A stretch of DNA of 23,120 nucleotides, from NCBI GenBank assembly GCA_021833045.1, contig JAKBGP010000008.1, positions 1-23,120 of the forward strand, read 5' to 3'. The position numbers and the translations under genes are program-made. The stretch is from Thermoplasmata archaeon (GTDB lineage Archaea > Thermoplasmatota > Thermoplasmata > Thermoplasmatales > Thermoplasmataceae). This document shows positions 1-7,789 of this stretch, one piece after another (the first letter of the stretch is position 1; each line of letters starts with the position of its first letter). The notes beneath the pieces are model-generated. The model was not told the origin of the DNA, ran no database searches, and was given only the letters and a program-made list of their open reading frames with translations.

Positions 1-51
1 CGCCCCGGTCTTTAGGATATGTTCATAAATGAGGTGGTATTAGGAATGTAA

Positions 52-222
52 CAACTGAAGGCTGACCTGAGAATTTACATGCGTGTGATGAAATGGATCA
101 TGAATGGGGGCCATACTCTCGTCACCATGGTGAGAAGGTGCAGGGTCAAGGCAATGTTTCTCTGCCTTGGTTACAATGCACTCACCATGATCACATTGAA
201 AAAACAGGGAAAGATAGCGTAG
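52..222 (+). pseudogene. possible degraded transposase C-terminal remnant
   Basis: An open stretch of about 56 codons ends at TAG 220-222. It has no start codon and has in-frame stops just upstream at 49-51 and 13-15. The tail is basic then hydrophobic (RRCRVKAMFLCLGYNALTM), which loosely resembles the C-terminal end of several archaeal transposases. I cannot assign it to an IS family and no terminal repeats are visible. It could equally be chance open frame. Confidence 0.2.
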
Positions 223-460
223 GTTGTGGAACAATAATAAGAAACAGGGAGAAAAATAAGAAAAAAGAGATAAATCAAGGATCAACAACTCATATTCTGA
301 CAAATTTCTGTAAGAAAGAGTCGAATTCGGGGTTTCGATCTACCCGTGGCGAATAATTACTGGGATATTAGAAAACGTCTGTATTAATTTTTTGTTCGCT
401 TTCATCCTCTTGCCAAGTCAAGAGGTCTTCCCGATCATGAATGATAAAAATTATTTCATA
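223..460. other. gene-poor leader region with one inverted repeat
   Basis: No credible coding sequence is seen here; the open frames are short and of odd composition. The only structure noticed is a perfect 7-bp inverted repeat, CCTCTTG (406-412) and CAAGAGG (419-425), separated by 6 nt. It lies about 75-95 nt upstream of pdxS and is not followed by a T run, so it looks more like a regulator site or chance hairpin than a terminator. Confidence 0.35.
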
Positions 461-475
461 AACCTTTAATATTAA
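461..475 (+). promoter_or_regulatory. TATA-like promoter of pdxS
   Basis: The box AACCTTTAATATTAA is centred about 30 nt upstream of the pdxS ATG at 499. No Shine-Dalgarno sequence lies between them. This spacing is typical of leaderless archaeal transcripts. Confidence 0.5.
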
Positions 476-498
476 CATCTTATTTCATATTAGATATT

Positions 499-1509
499 AT
501 GTCACTGAATATTTCAGATTTAAGATATGGCGAAGAACTCCTTAAAACAGGCTTTGCAAAAATGACAAAGGGAGGAGTCATAATGGATGTCACCAACGCC
601 GAGCAGGCTAGAATAGCAGAAACCTCTGGAGCAGTGGCCGTTATGGCTCTCGAAAGGGTTCCCGCAGATATAAGGGCTCAGGGAGGAGTGGCAAGAATGA
701 CTGACCCAGCAAAGATAAAGGAAATTATTGATGCAGTTACAGTACCTGTTATGGCAAAGGTAAGAATTGGACATACCGTTGAAGCCCTTGTACTTGAAGC
801 AGTTGGGGTTGACATGCTTGATGAAAGTGAAGTTCTCACACAGGCAGATCCTTATTTTCACATAAACAAAAAACAGTTGAAGATTCCAACTGTTTGTGGT
901 GCAAAAAATGTTTCTGAAGCTGTGAGGAGAATATTTGAGGGTGCGGCGATGATAAGAACAAAAGGTGAGGCGGGCACTGGAAACGTGGTAGAGGCAGTAA
1001 GGCATGTTCAGATGATGAAGGAAGCAATTAAGCTCATAAAATCCATGAGTAACGGAGATATGGCCAAGATTGCCGCCGTTATGGTAGATCCTTACACAAA
1101 ACTCAGAGGCGACGTAATGATGGGACTATACAGTAAAGAAGTTGCAGGCGGAGGATCAGATCTGTACTATGGAATGGATGTTGGAAAGATGGCAGACGAA
1201 ATGCTGTCTGTACTCAAGGACATTAAGAGAATGGGAAGGCTCCCTGTAGTCAATTTTGCTGCAGGAGGCATTTCCACTCCAGCCGATGCTGCACTGATGA
1301 TGAAGATGGGAATGGATGGAGTGTTTGTAGGGAGTGGAATTTTTAAATCGCCAGATCCGATTAAAATGGCCAAAGCCATGGTGGATGCCGTCGAAAACTT
1401 TGAAGACTACAGACTTGTCGGAAATGTCTCTTCGAACCTTCCTTCAATGGAAGGAATTGATGTGACAGAACTTCCGAGGGAACAGAGGCTATCAGAAAGA
1501 GGAATTTGA
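499..1509 (+). CDS. pdxS: pyridoxal 5'-phosphate synthase subunit PdxS
   Basis: The lyase subunit of the DXP-independent vitamin B6 pathway. It condenses ribose 5-phosphate, glyceraldehyde 3-phosphate and ammonia to pyridoxal 5'-phosphate on a TIM barrel, with ammonia supplied by the PdxT glutaminase. Visible signatures are IMDV with Asp30, VMAKVRIGH with the Schiff-base Lys87, [10 protein letters not shown] with the second lysine Lys155, and VVNFAAGGI...ADAALMM...[11 protein letters not shown] near the C-terminus. At 336 residues it is longer than bacterial PdxS (about 294). The extra length is around residues 185-230, the site of an insertion also known in other archaeal PdxS proteins. The ATG at 499 has a TATA box 30 nt upstream. 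A DUF92 gene follows after 12 nt and is probably co-transcribed. No pdxT is present in the window, so it must be elsewhere. Confidence 0.97.
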   Translation: MSLNISDLRYGEELLKTGFAKMTKGGVIMDVTNAEQARIAETSGAVAVMALERVPADIRAQGGVARMTDPAKIKEIIDAVTVPVMAKVRIGHTVEALVLEAVGVDMLDESEVLTQADPYFHINKKQLKIPTVCGAKNVSEAVRRIFEGAAMIRTKGEAGTGNVVEAVRHVQMMKEAIKLIKSMSNGDMAKIAAVMVDPYTKLRGDVMMGLYSKEVAGGGSDLYYGMDVGKMADEMLSVLKDIKRMGRLPVVNFAAGGISTPADAALMMKMGMDGVFVGSGIFKSPDPIKMAKAMVDAVENFEDYRLVGNVSSNLPSMEGIDVTELPREQRLSERGI

Positions 1510-1521
1510 AATAGAAATTAA

Positions 1522-2253
1522 ATGCTAACATTTCCCTCAATTCAATATATATTAATTTCATCCATTGTTCTCATTATTCTCTTTCTCTCATCGTATTTAA
1601 TTGGAATACTTGACCTGAAAGGTACCATAGCTGCAGTCATATTTGGAGGCATAGTGATGTTTCTTGACTCCATGTCGTGGCTTGCAATTCTGGTTGTATT
1701 CCTTCTCATTTCATATTTTGCAACCAGATACAAATTTGACTATAAAAAATCCGCTAACACCAGTGAAGGAAGTGATGGAAAAAGACATTTCAGCAATGTG
1801 TTTTATGCAGGTATGATGGCACTGTTTATTGCCGTTGCAAATTTTATCAGCCCATACCCATACCACTATTTTGTCCTGTTTTCAGCTGCCATTGCTTCCA
1901 TAACTGCCGATACGTTTGGATCTGAAATTGGCGTAGTCGACTCTAATACATACCTGATAACAACTTTCAAGAGAGTTAGGACAGGAACCAATGGAGGCAT
2001 ATCATTACTTGGTGAATTTGCCACTCTGTTTGGTGCACTTATTATAGGAGTGACATATGTTCTCCTTTCGTCTTCCCATAATCTAATAGCAGGTCTAGTA
2101 GGTGTTACTATGGCAGGATTTGCAGCCGCACATGTAGACTCTATTCTTGGTGCAACTCTTGAAAATAGAAATATTATGAATAAGGGACAGGTGAATTTTC
2201 TCGCTTCCCTCTCCTCAGTTCTAATAGCTATACCATTCTTTATGTATTTTTAG
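1522..2253 (+). CDS. DUF92 (TMEM19/VTE6-type) integral membrane protein
   Basis: A polytopic membrane protein of 243 residues with about six hydrophobic segments (roughly 8-30, 34-50, 52-68, 96-128, 163-183, 188-204, 224-243). The DUF92 hallmarks are present in order: ADTFGSEIG (129-137), GTNGGIS (155-161), DSILGATLE (206-214) and NKGQVNF (220-226). The family includes plant VTE6, a phytyl-phosphate kinase, so a prenyl/isoprenoid-phosphate role such as membrane lipid or quinone side-chain salvage is conceivable, but the archaeal substrate is unknown. The gene starts 12 nt after pdxS with no ribosome-binding site of its own, suggesting shared transcription. Its stop lies 5 nt from the stop of the convergent crotonase-like gene. 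Confidence 0.85.
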   Translation: MLTFPSIQYILISSIVLIILFLSSYLIGILDLKGTIAAVIFGGIVMFLDSMSWLAILVVFLLISYFATRYKFDYKKSANTSEGSDGKRHFSNVFYAGMMALFIAVANFISPYPYHYFVLFSAAIASITADTFGSEIGVVDSNTYLITTFKRVRTGTNGGISLLGEFATLFGALIIGVTYVLLSSSHNLIAGLVGVTMAGFAAAHVDSILGATLENRNIMNKGQVNFLASLSSVLIAIPFFMYF

Positions 2254-2258
2254 AATAA

Positions 2259-2906
2259 TTACAATGTTTTCAATAGAAAGTACTCTCTTTCAGTGGAAAG
2301 GACATTTCTAATATCCCTTAACCTGTTTCTTCTCACTAAATTGAGTCCAGGATTTCCAAGTTTTGTAATATAGACAGATGCTTTTTCCAGAAAATCATCT
2401 CCTTCCATTATTATGTCACAATTGCTTTTCTCTTCTGCCTCTCCACTCTTGAAGAAAGAATATTTCAGTGATGAAAGCGAGAAACCCATCACTGGCTCAT
2501 AATTGCCTGACACTTCCAGTAGAGATCCTTTTTTTGAAATGATCACATCGGAAAGAAGTGCAAGTTCAACGCCAAGGTTCTGAGCATTACCATTAATTAT
2601 TGATATGATAGGTTTGTCCATTGTGGAAAGGAATGATGCAGTTGCCGACGTGAGTTCAAGATATGTCTTGACCGTTGAATTGTCCAAATTTCTGACACCT
2701 TTGAAGAAAGTATCGTTTGTTCCTGTAATGGCAAGAGACATGACCTTTTCATCTGTAATTGCAAGAGTAATGGCTCTCAGAAATTCATCAAAAAAATTCA
2801 TGGTGACCTTGCCATCTTCTCCTGTAAGTATGGCAATTACACCTATTCCATCTTCCTGCCAGAAGCTTATTTCCTTGAACCCCACAACTTTAGGTGCCTT
2901 ACTCAT
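2259..2906 (-). CDS. divergent enoyl-CoA hydratase/isomerase (crotonase) superfamily protein
   Basis: A 215-residue protein with a crotonase-like core: MSLAITGTNDTFFKG (oxyanion-loop region) and MDKPIISIINGN followed by LGVELALLSDVII, which matches the DKPVIAAVNG...GCELA..CDI pattern of the family. It is shorter than typical enoyl-CoA hydratases (about 260). The GGG loop is changed to NLG, placing Leu where the second oxyanion-hole glycine sits. The first catalytic glutamate position (VELA) is kept, but the second is not at the expected +20 spacing. The gene may be a binding or scaffold protein, or have altered chemistry. It overlaps the end of the cytochrome b gene by 8 nt and is therefore almost certainly the last gene of the Rieske-cytochrome b operon. 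Confidence 0.7.
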   Translation of the reverse strand: MSKAPKVVGFKEISFWQEDGIGVIAILTGEDGKVTMNFFDEFLRAITLAITDEKVMSLAITGTNDTFFKGVRNLDNSTVKTYLELTSATASFLSTMDKPIISIINGNAQNLGVELALLSDVIISKKGSLLEVSGNYEPVMGFSLSSLKYSFFKSGEAEEKSNCDIIMEGDDFLEKASVYITKLGNPGLNLVRRNRLRDIRNVLSTEREYFLLKTL

Positions 2907-4581
2907 AGTAATATGCCAGCCTGTATATTCTTATTCCTATACCGACAATAATGAGGAGGGCCCCCAGGCCAATTCCAAATACCGCTTCCTGAACCAGGTT
3001 CAATGGGTTTGCCTGAATCATAAGCCAGAGTATTTCAGCAGAGATTATAAAGAGGATTGAAACAAGTGTCTTTGCAACCCTTATGCTCACAGTTATACCC
3101 TTGGTAGGTTGAGTTTCTATCCTTGCAAGATTAGCATAATCAGCAGATTTCACGGTTCCAAAGGCCGCAAAAGCAGTGGCGGAACCAAAAATTCCAAGTT
3201 CCGACATGTTTCCAGCATTAATGCCATGAAGTATAGATGAGAACTGCATTGCAAGTTCAAATATTCCAATGATCAGAAGTATCATGAATATTCCAAATGA
3301 TGTTGATATCTTGCTTATAGAAGGCGTAAAGGCACCCTTCTTATAGAAGTGCCCCAGAAGAAGGAAAAATGCTATGACTATGACAAATGGTGGCAGAAGA
3401 ACATATGTGACATCGGTGTTGTTTATAGGAATTCCTGGAGCAAGCACGCCCCATGCGGAGAGTACTATCAGGTAAATTATTGCAATGACACCGAAAGCAG
3501 TGAAAATAGATCTTGAAAGAGGGTGGAGATTTTTGGACCTGTCAATGAATGGAACAAGAAGGAAATATATCAATGGAAGCCCACCAAACCATATGGAAGC
3601 TGCAAGTGCCGAATATCCCCCAAAAAAGTTGAACATCTTGAAGTCAACCGCTTTATAAACAAAGAGAAGGAACCATGGCGGATAAGGTGGCACGTATGAT
3701 GCCAGCGGTGAAGATGGTGATACCTGTGGGAATGGATCGAATATGGCAGGAACACCCATGTTCAATGCTCTCAGGGCATCAACTGCTGACGGAAGAATAA
3801 TGAATATTCCAAAGGAAAAAGCAGCTAGCTGCATCATGAAAAGAAGGTTGTAAGGGAACCATGGTTTATGTTCCGGCTTATCCTTTTCCACGGCAGGAGC
3901 GGTGTAATTAGCTGATCTCTGGCTTGGCATCATCCCATTGGCCTCTGCAAGATAGAAGTGGAAACCGAAAAGTGCCCCTACAAGAGCTGCCAGAATAATA
4001 TGCCATCCAAGCATTCTTATGAAAAGTGATGTGTTTGTTCCGTTTCCGAACAATATATACTCTGATATATTTCCAAGGACAGGCACAGATAGCGCTATTC
4101 CTCTTCCCACATCCGTAGCGTCAGCAGAGAGCACATCGCCAGTCATAGAATACCCGAAGTAGCCAACTCCAATTGTTAGCGCAAGAAGAATCAGACCGGT
4201 TATCCATTGAAGTTCTCTCGGTCTCTTATATGCTCCGGAAAAGTAATTCCTGAACATGTGAATATAAATTAGGACAATCATTGCATAGGCACCATAAAGA
4301 TGCGTCGTAAGGATAAGCTCCCCATAAGGAACGTTATTCAGAATATATTCAGTGGAGTTGTATGCGTTCGCGGGATTATAATACAGAAGAAGCATTAAAC
4401 CGGTTACCACTTGATATATGAATGCCATGGAAATCACAGCGCCAGTCCAGTACCAGAACCCACCTTTCTTTCTCATGTAGTCTGGAACAGTTGCAAGGGG
4501 GAGTTCATTTATCTTTAAGGGGTCTTCCCCAAGGACGTTTCTAATTATATTTTTAACGTTGAATGAAGGTTTTTTCACCAT
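2899..4581 (-). CDS. cytochrome b subunit of a quinol-oxidising bc-type complex
   Basis: The diheme cytochrome b core of a Rieske/cytochrome b complex, moving electrons from reduced quinone to the Rieske centre across the cytoplasmic membrane. It has 560 residues and about 12-13 hydrophobic segments. Heme ligands form two pairs, His94/His108 and His194/His208, each 14 residues apart as in bc1-type cytochrome b (b6 proteins have 15 in the second pair). The Qo-site motif, PEWY in most homologues, reads PPWF at 301-304. The C-terminal part, about residues 350-560, is longer than in canonical cytochrome b and contributes extra membrane segments. The ATG at 4581 follows the Rieske stop by 9 nt, so the two are co-transcribed. 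No cytochrome c1 or sulfocyanin gene is in the window; the electron acceptor is not shown. Confidence 0.93.
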   Translation of the reverse strand: MVKKPSFNVKNIIRNVLGEDPLKINELPLATVPDYMRKKGGFWYWTGAVISMAFIYQVVTGLMLLLYYNPANAYNSTEYILNNVPYGELILTTHLYGAYAMIVLIYIHMFRNYFSGAYKRPRELQWITGLILLALTIGVGYFGYSMTGDVLSADATDVGRGIALSVPVLGNISEYILFGNGTNTSLFIRMLGWHIILAALVGALFGFHFYLAEANGMMPSQRSANYTAPAVEKDKPEHKPWFPYNLLFMMQLAAFSFGIFIILPSAVDALRALNMGVPAIFDPFPQVSPSSPLASYVPPYPPWFLLFVYKAVDFKMFNFFGGYSALAASIWFGGLPLIYFLLVPFIDRSKNLHPLSRSIFTAFGVIAIIYLIVLSAWGVLAPGIPINNTDVTYVLLPPFVIVIAFFLLLGHFYKKGAFTPSISKISTSFGIFMILLIIGIFELAMQFSSILHGINAGNMSELGIFGSATAFAAFGTVKSADYANLARIETQPTKGITVSIRVAKTLVSILFIISAEILWLMIQANPLNLVQEAVFGIGLGALLIIVGIGIRIYRLAYYYE

Positions 4582-4590
4582 TTTATCTCC

Positions 4591-5337
4591 TCACGCAGAT
4601 GACATATTTATCAAGGTTGTCTTTTTGAGATTAGATATACCATTTCCTCCAGACAGGTCTGATGGATGTCCGAAAACAGTGGGACCTACCAACTTTTTTG
4701 CAAATACAGCGTCTGTTATGCTATCGTAGGAAAGAACCACGTTAGGTAAAGGCTTTTGGGTTGGGTGGGTTATGATGGATGCGCCTTTGTAAGGATCGTA
4801 TGTGCTTCCATGGCAGTTGCAATGTATAACTCCGTATTTCTTGTTTTCGCTGTTAAGCGTTGACTGAACATTTGAAGGAAGTTGTGACAGTGAGTTTGGT
4901 GGGTAATAATGAATAATTGGGGGAATGCACCCAAGATGCTGGCAGATTGCACTGTATGAAACAAGTGAATCGCTGGGGCCAACACCGGGAGGAGATGTGA
5001 ACGTCTGTCCCGTTGCATCAATCAGCACAGAAGATGGCGGTACGGGGTCTGGGAACTTGATGAGGAAATTTGGCTCGTCAGAGAGTGGATAATAATATAC
5101 CCATACCTGAGCGCTCATTACAGGAAATGTTGAAACCTTCAGAGGGACTGGTGCCGAATTCGGGGTAGAGGGATCATTCCAGTAAAGCATTGTTTCAGGA
5201 AAGCCACTGAGACCAACAGCGGGTGTTATAATGTTTTGTATGGCTCCTTTTCCCATGCCTCCAACGGCAGCCACCGCAGAAAGCCCGATGAGTGCTTTTA
5301 AAAATCCCCTTCTTGATTGGTTTACTTCTTCACCCAT
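4591..5337 (-). CDS. Rieske 2Fe-2S iron-sulfur protein
   Basis: The high-potential Rieske subunit partnering the downstream cytochrome b. The cluster-binding boxes are CQHLGC (Cys/His/Cys at 132, 134, 137 from this start) and CNCHGS with Cys173, Cys175 and His176. The spacing between boxes is about 35 residues, longer than the usual 15-20. The N-terminus has SRRGFLK followed by a hydrophobic stretch, a twin-arginine-like signal anchor placing the cluster outside the cytoplasm. I chose the ATG at 5337 (248 aa) over an upstream TTG at 5352, because the ATG has an AT-rich promoter box about 26 nt upstream and gives the normal short cytoplasmic leader before SRR. First gene of the operon with cytochrome b and the crotonase-like protein. 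Confidence 0.93.
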   Translation of the reverse strand: MGEEVNQSRRGFLKALIGLSAVAAVGGMGKGAIQNIITPAVGLSGFPETMLYWNDPSTPNSAPVPLKVSTFPVMSAQVWVYYYPLSDEPNFLIKFPDPVPPSSVLIDATGQTFTSPPGVGPSDSLVSYSAICQHLGCIPPIIHYYPPNSLSQLPSNVQSTLNSENKKYGVIHCNCHGSTYDPYKGASIITHPTQKPLPNVVLSYDSITDAVFAKKLVGPTVFGHPSDLSGGNGISNLKKTTLINMSSA

Positions 5338-5359
5338 ATTTGGTAAATACAATATGGTT

Positions 5360-5373
5360 TAAAATAATTTTCA
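5360..5373 (-). promoter_or_regulatory. TATA-like promoter of the Rieske-cytochrome b operon
   Basis: On the minus strand the AT-rich box GAAAATTATTTTAA lies about 26-30 nt upstream of the ATG at 5337, and no Shine-Dalgarno sequence lies between. A leaderless transcript is inferred. Confidence 0.45.
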
Positions 5374-5434
5374 AATATGTTATTTCTTAAAGAAACGTGA
5401 TATAGATCATAATAAGAATTTATCATGAAAAAAC

Positions 5435-6460
5435 TTATTTTTTTGTGAAGAGAAAAATATATTCATGTTTAAACAGATAGTAGCCACCTACCAGTGCCCG
5501 GTAGCGCCAGAGCTCTTGACTTCCCCTCTTTCCTCTTGTTTCTTCATAATTCTTGACTATAATGCTCTTCAAGTAAAACCCCTTTTTCATTATCTCATTC
5601 ATTGACAGAAACCCCAGCGGAATCCACCTTCCATTTTCATATTTATCGCCAATGACAAGTGCCAGGTGACCATCTTTTGACATTACTTTATTACATTTCT
5701 CCGCTATTATCCCAATTTTTTCAAGAAAGGTCTCCTGTTCTGGGCAAATGGAGAGATCCCCCTCTATATCACTGAATTTGATAATGTCGTGATATGGGGG
5801 ATGAAGTATTGCAAGCTTTATTTCCTGGCATCCCTCTTCTTTCAGTATTTCATCATAATCAATTCTGGAACTGTCCCCATTGTGGAAGCATATGTGCACA
5901 TTATGAACATCTTCTTCGCGAATAGCCTCAATTTTGCTTTTGGCAGATGAAAGAATTGCAGGGTTGAGGTCTATGCCTATAGCATTTCTTTCCATCTTGT
6001 AAGCCTCAATTGCACTGGTTCCACTTCCCATGAATGGATCCAGAATCCAATCACCCTTCCTGGTGTATCTTAGCATTAACTGACGAGGGATCTGTGGGAC
6101 AAAGTTTCCCCAGTATGATGCATCATGCCCTTTAGCCCTGTCTCGTTTTTCCATAAGCCAGAGACTGTCCGTAAGTATTTCATTATAATCTTTCCATCTC
6201 GCAAGATTCAGATCATTGATTCTATTATTTTTAATTTTGAAAATTGAATCCAGTGCCTTTCTTGCATAATGATCGATTCTTTCAACACTTCTGGCACTGA
6301 TACTGTGTTCCAGGTTATCTATAAGCGTAATATTGTTTCTCTCCAGCATTTCTGTAGCCATCGTCAGCACTTCGCCAAGAATCTTTTTCTTTTCGAGAAT
6401 ATCTTCTACATGGAGCGCTTTTTCTATTTTTTCGGAGATACCTTGAGAAACCGCAGACAT
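5435..6460 (-). CDS. orphan SAM-dependent DNA methyltransferase (N4/N6 type, permuted order)
   Basis: An amino-methyltransferase of the DNA methylase N-4/N-6 class. It has an N-terminal helical region (about 1-105) and then WGNFVPQIPRQLMLRY, a motif X-like segment. SAM-binding motif I is DPFMGSGT at 141-148, GIDLNPA is motif II, and the catalytic motif IV reads HPPY at 220-223. The order X-I-II-IV differs from the more common N4/N6 layout in which the catalytic motif comes first. In motif IV the usual Asp/Asn/Ser is replaced by His. No restriction endonuclease or specificity subunit is adjacent. The ATG at 6460 is preferred to the adjacent GTG at 6463. It follows rmuC by 29 nt and may also have its own promoter at the end of that gene. 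Methylation target (DNA versus RNA) is not proven by sequence. Confidence 0.75.
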   Translation of the reverse strand: MSAVSQGISEKIEKALHVEDILEKKKILGEVLTMATEMLERNNITLIDNLEHSISARSVERIDHYARKALDSIFKIKNNRINDLNLARWKDYNEILTDSLWLMEKRDRAKGHDASYWGNFVPQIPRQLMLRYTRKGDWILDPFMGSGTSAIEAYKMERNAIGIDLNPAILSSAKSKIEAIREEDVHNVHICFHNGDSSRIDYDEILKEEGCQEIKLAILHPPYHDIIKFSDIEGDLSICPEQETFLEKIGIIAEKCNKVMSKDGHLALVIGDKYENGRWIPLGFLSMNEIMKKGFYLKSIIVKNYEETRGKRGSQELWRYRALVGGYYLFKHEYIFLFTKK

Positions 6461-6483
6461 CACAACACCCTCTCAATTAAAGG

Positions 6484-6493
6484 AAATATTTAT
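6484..6493 (-). promoter_or_regulatory. possible internal promoter of the methyltransferase gene
   Basis: The minus-strand box ATAAATATTT sits about 28 nt upstream of the ATG at 6460 and overlaps the last codon of rmuC. It could allow expression of the methyltransferase independently of rmuC. Confidence 0.35.
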
Positions 6494-7677
6494 GCATGAT
6501 CATTATCACCTGTTTCTATCCAATCCATCAGTTCTCCCTTCCTGGATGAATTTTCAATCTGTTCAGGAACTTTTTCTGGCCCCTTCAATCCACCAAGTTG
6601 TTCCATGTTCTTTATGACTGGCAAAACCCTGTGCTTCATGGTACCTATTATTTCATTATATGATTTTACGGTGCTGTCAATGCTTCTCCCCATTGATTCC
6701 ATTTTCTGAAACATTCCAATAATTCTTTCATTGAGACTCTCTGCACTACGAAGGATGTCGACAGCATTGTCCATGGATTTTCTTTCTCTCCATACTGAAC
6801 TTACAATTTTCATCAATGCCATGAGCATAATAGGAGATGAAATTATGATATCATTTTTCATGGAATATTCCATTATCTCATGATCTTCCGTCAATGCGGC
6901 TGATAGCATTGATTCTGCCGGGAGGTACATTATTACAAAATCAGCGGAATTGTTCAGCTTTGAACTGTATTCTCTTGAGGAAAGTTTCCTTATGTGTGAT
7001 CTGATATCTGAAGCAAACTGAGATATGAATTCTTTTTTCATTTTCTGGTCAGAAGCCTCAATGAATTCGAGGTATTTCGAAAAGGGGGCCTTTGCATCCA
7101 GTATGATTCTCCTCTCCCCGGGAAGATTCACTATCATATCTGGCCTCTCTCCAGTATTCATAACGAACTGCTCATCAAAATCAATGTGCTCAACCATTCC
7201 TGCTAGTTCCACGATCCTCCTCATGGACATCTCCCCCCATTTCCCTCTTTCTTGCGGATTTCTCAATATCTCACTTAGAAACCGTGTCTCATCTTTAACC
7301 TTGGAACTTAGATCCATTAAAGAGGAGATGACTTCCTTGAGGCCACCATATTCTTCCTTCCTGTTTATTTCAAGATCTCGAATCTTCCTGGAGTAATCAT
7401 CAATAAGATCCCTCATTGGCTTAAGAATTCCACTTATCTCCTCGGATTTTCTTTCCATAACAGTTTCAGTGTTGGATGCAACTACCCTTGCCATAAATTC
7501 GGAAATGCTGTGTGACTGGGAGCTTGTTTCGTTCATTACTTCCATGGCAATGGTTTTAATAACGTCCTTGTTGAGGCCAGCATAAATTTTTTTCCTTCTG
7601 TTCAAAATCAGGTATATGATTGTTACCAGTGCTGATCCAGAGCCAAAACCAATCACAAAATATACCAAAGAAAGCAT
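6490..7677 (-). CDS. rmuC: RmuC-family DNA recombination/nuclease-fold protein
   Basis: A 395-residue RmuC homologue. Residues 1-26 form a single N-terminal membrane anchor, 40-140 are a long charged coiled-coil region, and the conserved RmuC domain follows. Visible motifs are RGKWGE (144-149), ERPDMIVNLPG, the PD-(D/E)xK-like ILDAKAP around residues 192-198, and DFVIMYLPAE (246-255). Bacterial RmuC limits rearrangements at inverted repeats; the biochemical activity is inferred from the nuclease-like fold. RmuC is mainly a bacterial family, so transfer into archaea is plausible. ATG at 7677 has an AT-rich box (TCTATATTCATAA) about 25-30 nt upstream. The methyltransferase gene follows on the same strand. 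Confidence 0.9.
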   Translation of the reverse strand: MLSLVYFVIGFGSGSALVTIIYLILNRRKKIYAGLNKDVIKTIAMEVMNETSSQSHSISEFMARVVASNTETVMERKSEEISGILKPMRDLIDDYSRKIRDLEINRKEEYGGLKEVISSLMDLSSKVKDETRFLSEILRNPQERGKWGEMSMRRIVELAGMVEHIDFDEQFVMNTGERPDMIVNLPGERRIILDAKAPFSKYLEFIEASDQKMKKEFISQFASDIRSHIRKLSSREYSSKLNNSADFVIMYLPAESMLSAALTEDHEIMEYSMKNDIIISSPIMLMALMKIVSSVWRERKSMDNAVDILRSAESLNERIIGMFQKMESMGRSIDSTVKSYNEIIGTMKHRVLPVIKNMEQLGGLKGPEKVPEQIENSSRKGELMDWIETGDNDHA

Positions 7678-7749
7678 TATATTACATTACTATTATGAAT
7701 ATAGATTTTTCCTGATAATTATTGTTTTCATGGTAGCTCACCTTACATG

Positions 7750-7766
7750 TAAGCTTTTATATTAAT
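7750..7766 (+). promoter_or_regulatory. promoter of the radical SAM gene
   Basis: TAAGCTTTTATATTAAT is centred about 30 nt upstream of the ATG at 7790. The first 11 bases, TAAGCTTTTAT, recur exactly upstream of the MFS gene at 9004-9014. Confidence 0.5.
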
Positions 7767-7789
7767 AATACCACAGTTATTGATTGTGT

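Noticed and set aside
84..140. GTGATGA resembling a box C of a C/D guide RNA
   Set aside because: No D/D' CTGA boxes at suitable distances and no terminal stem.
93..356. 87-codon open frame (+) and its antisense partner at 40-303
   Set aside because: No recognisable domain, unusual His/Lys/Gly-rich composition, and no promoter; overlapping open frames on both strands look like chance.
2605..3060. 151-codon frame antisense to the crotonase-like gene and cytochrome b end
   Set aside because: It crosses the overlap of two well-supported genes and has no domain.
5435..7677. Restriction-modification or BREX/DISARM-type defence locus around the methyltransferase
   Set aside because: No nuclease, helicase or specificity gene is present; rmuC plus an orphan methyltransferase is not enough to call a system.
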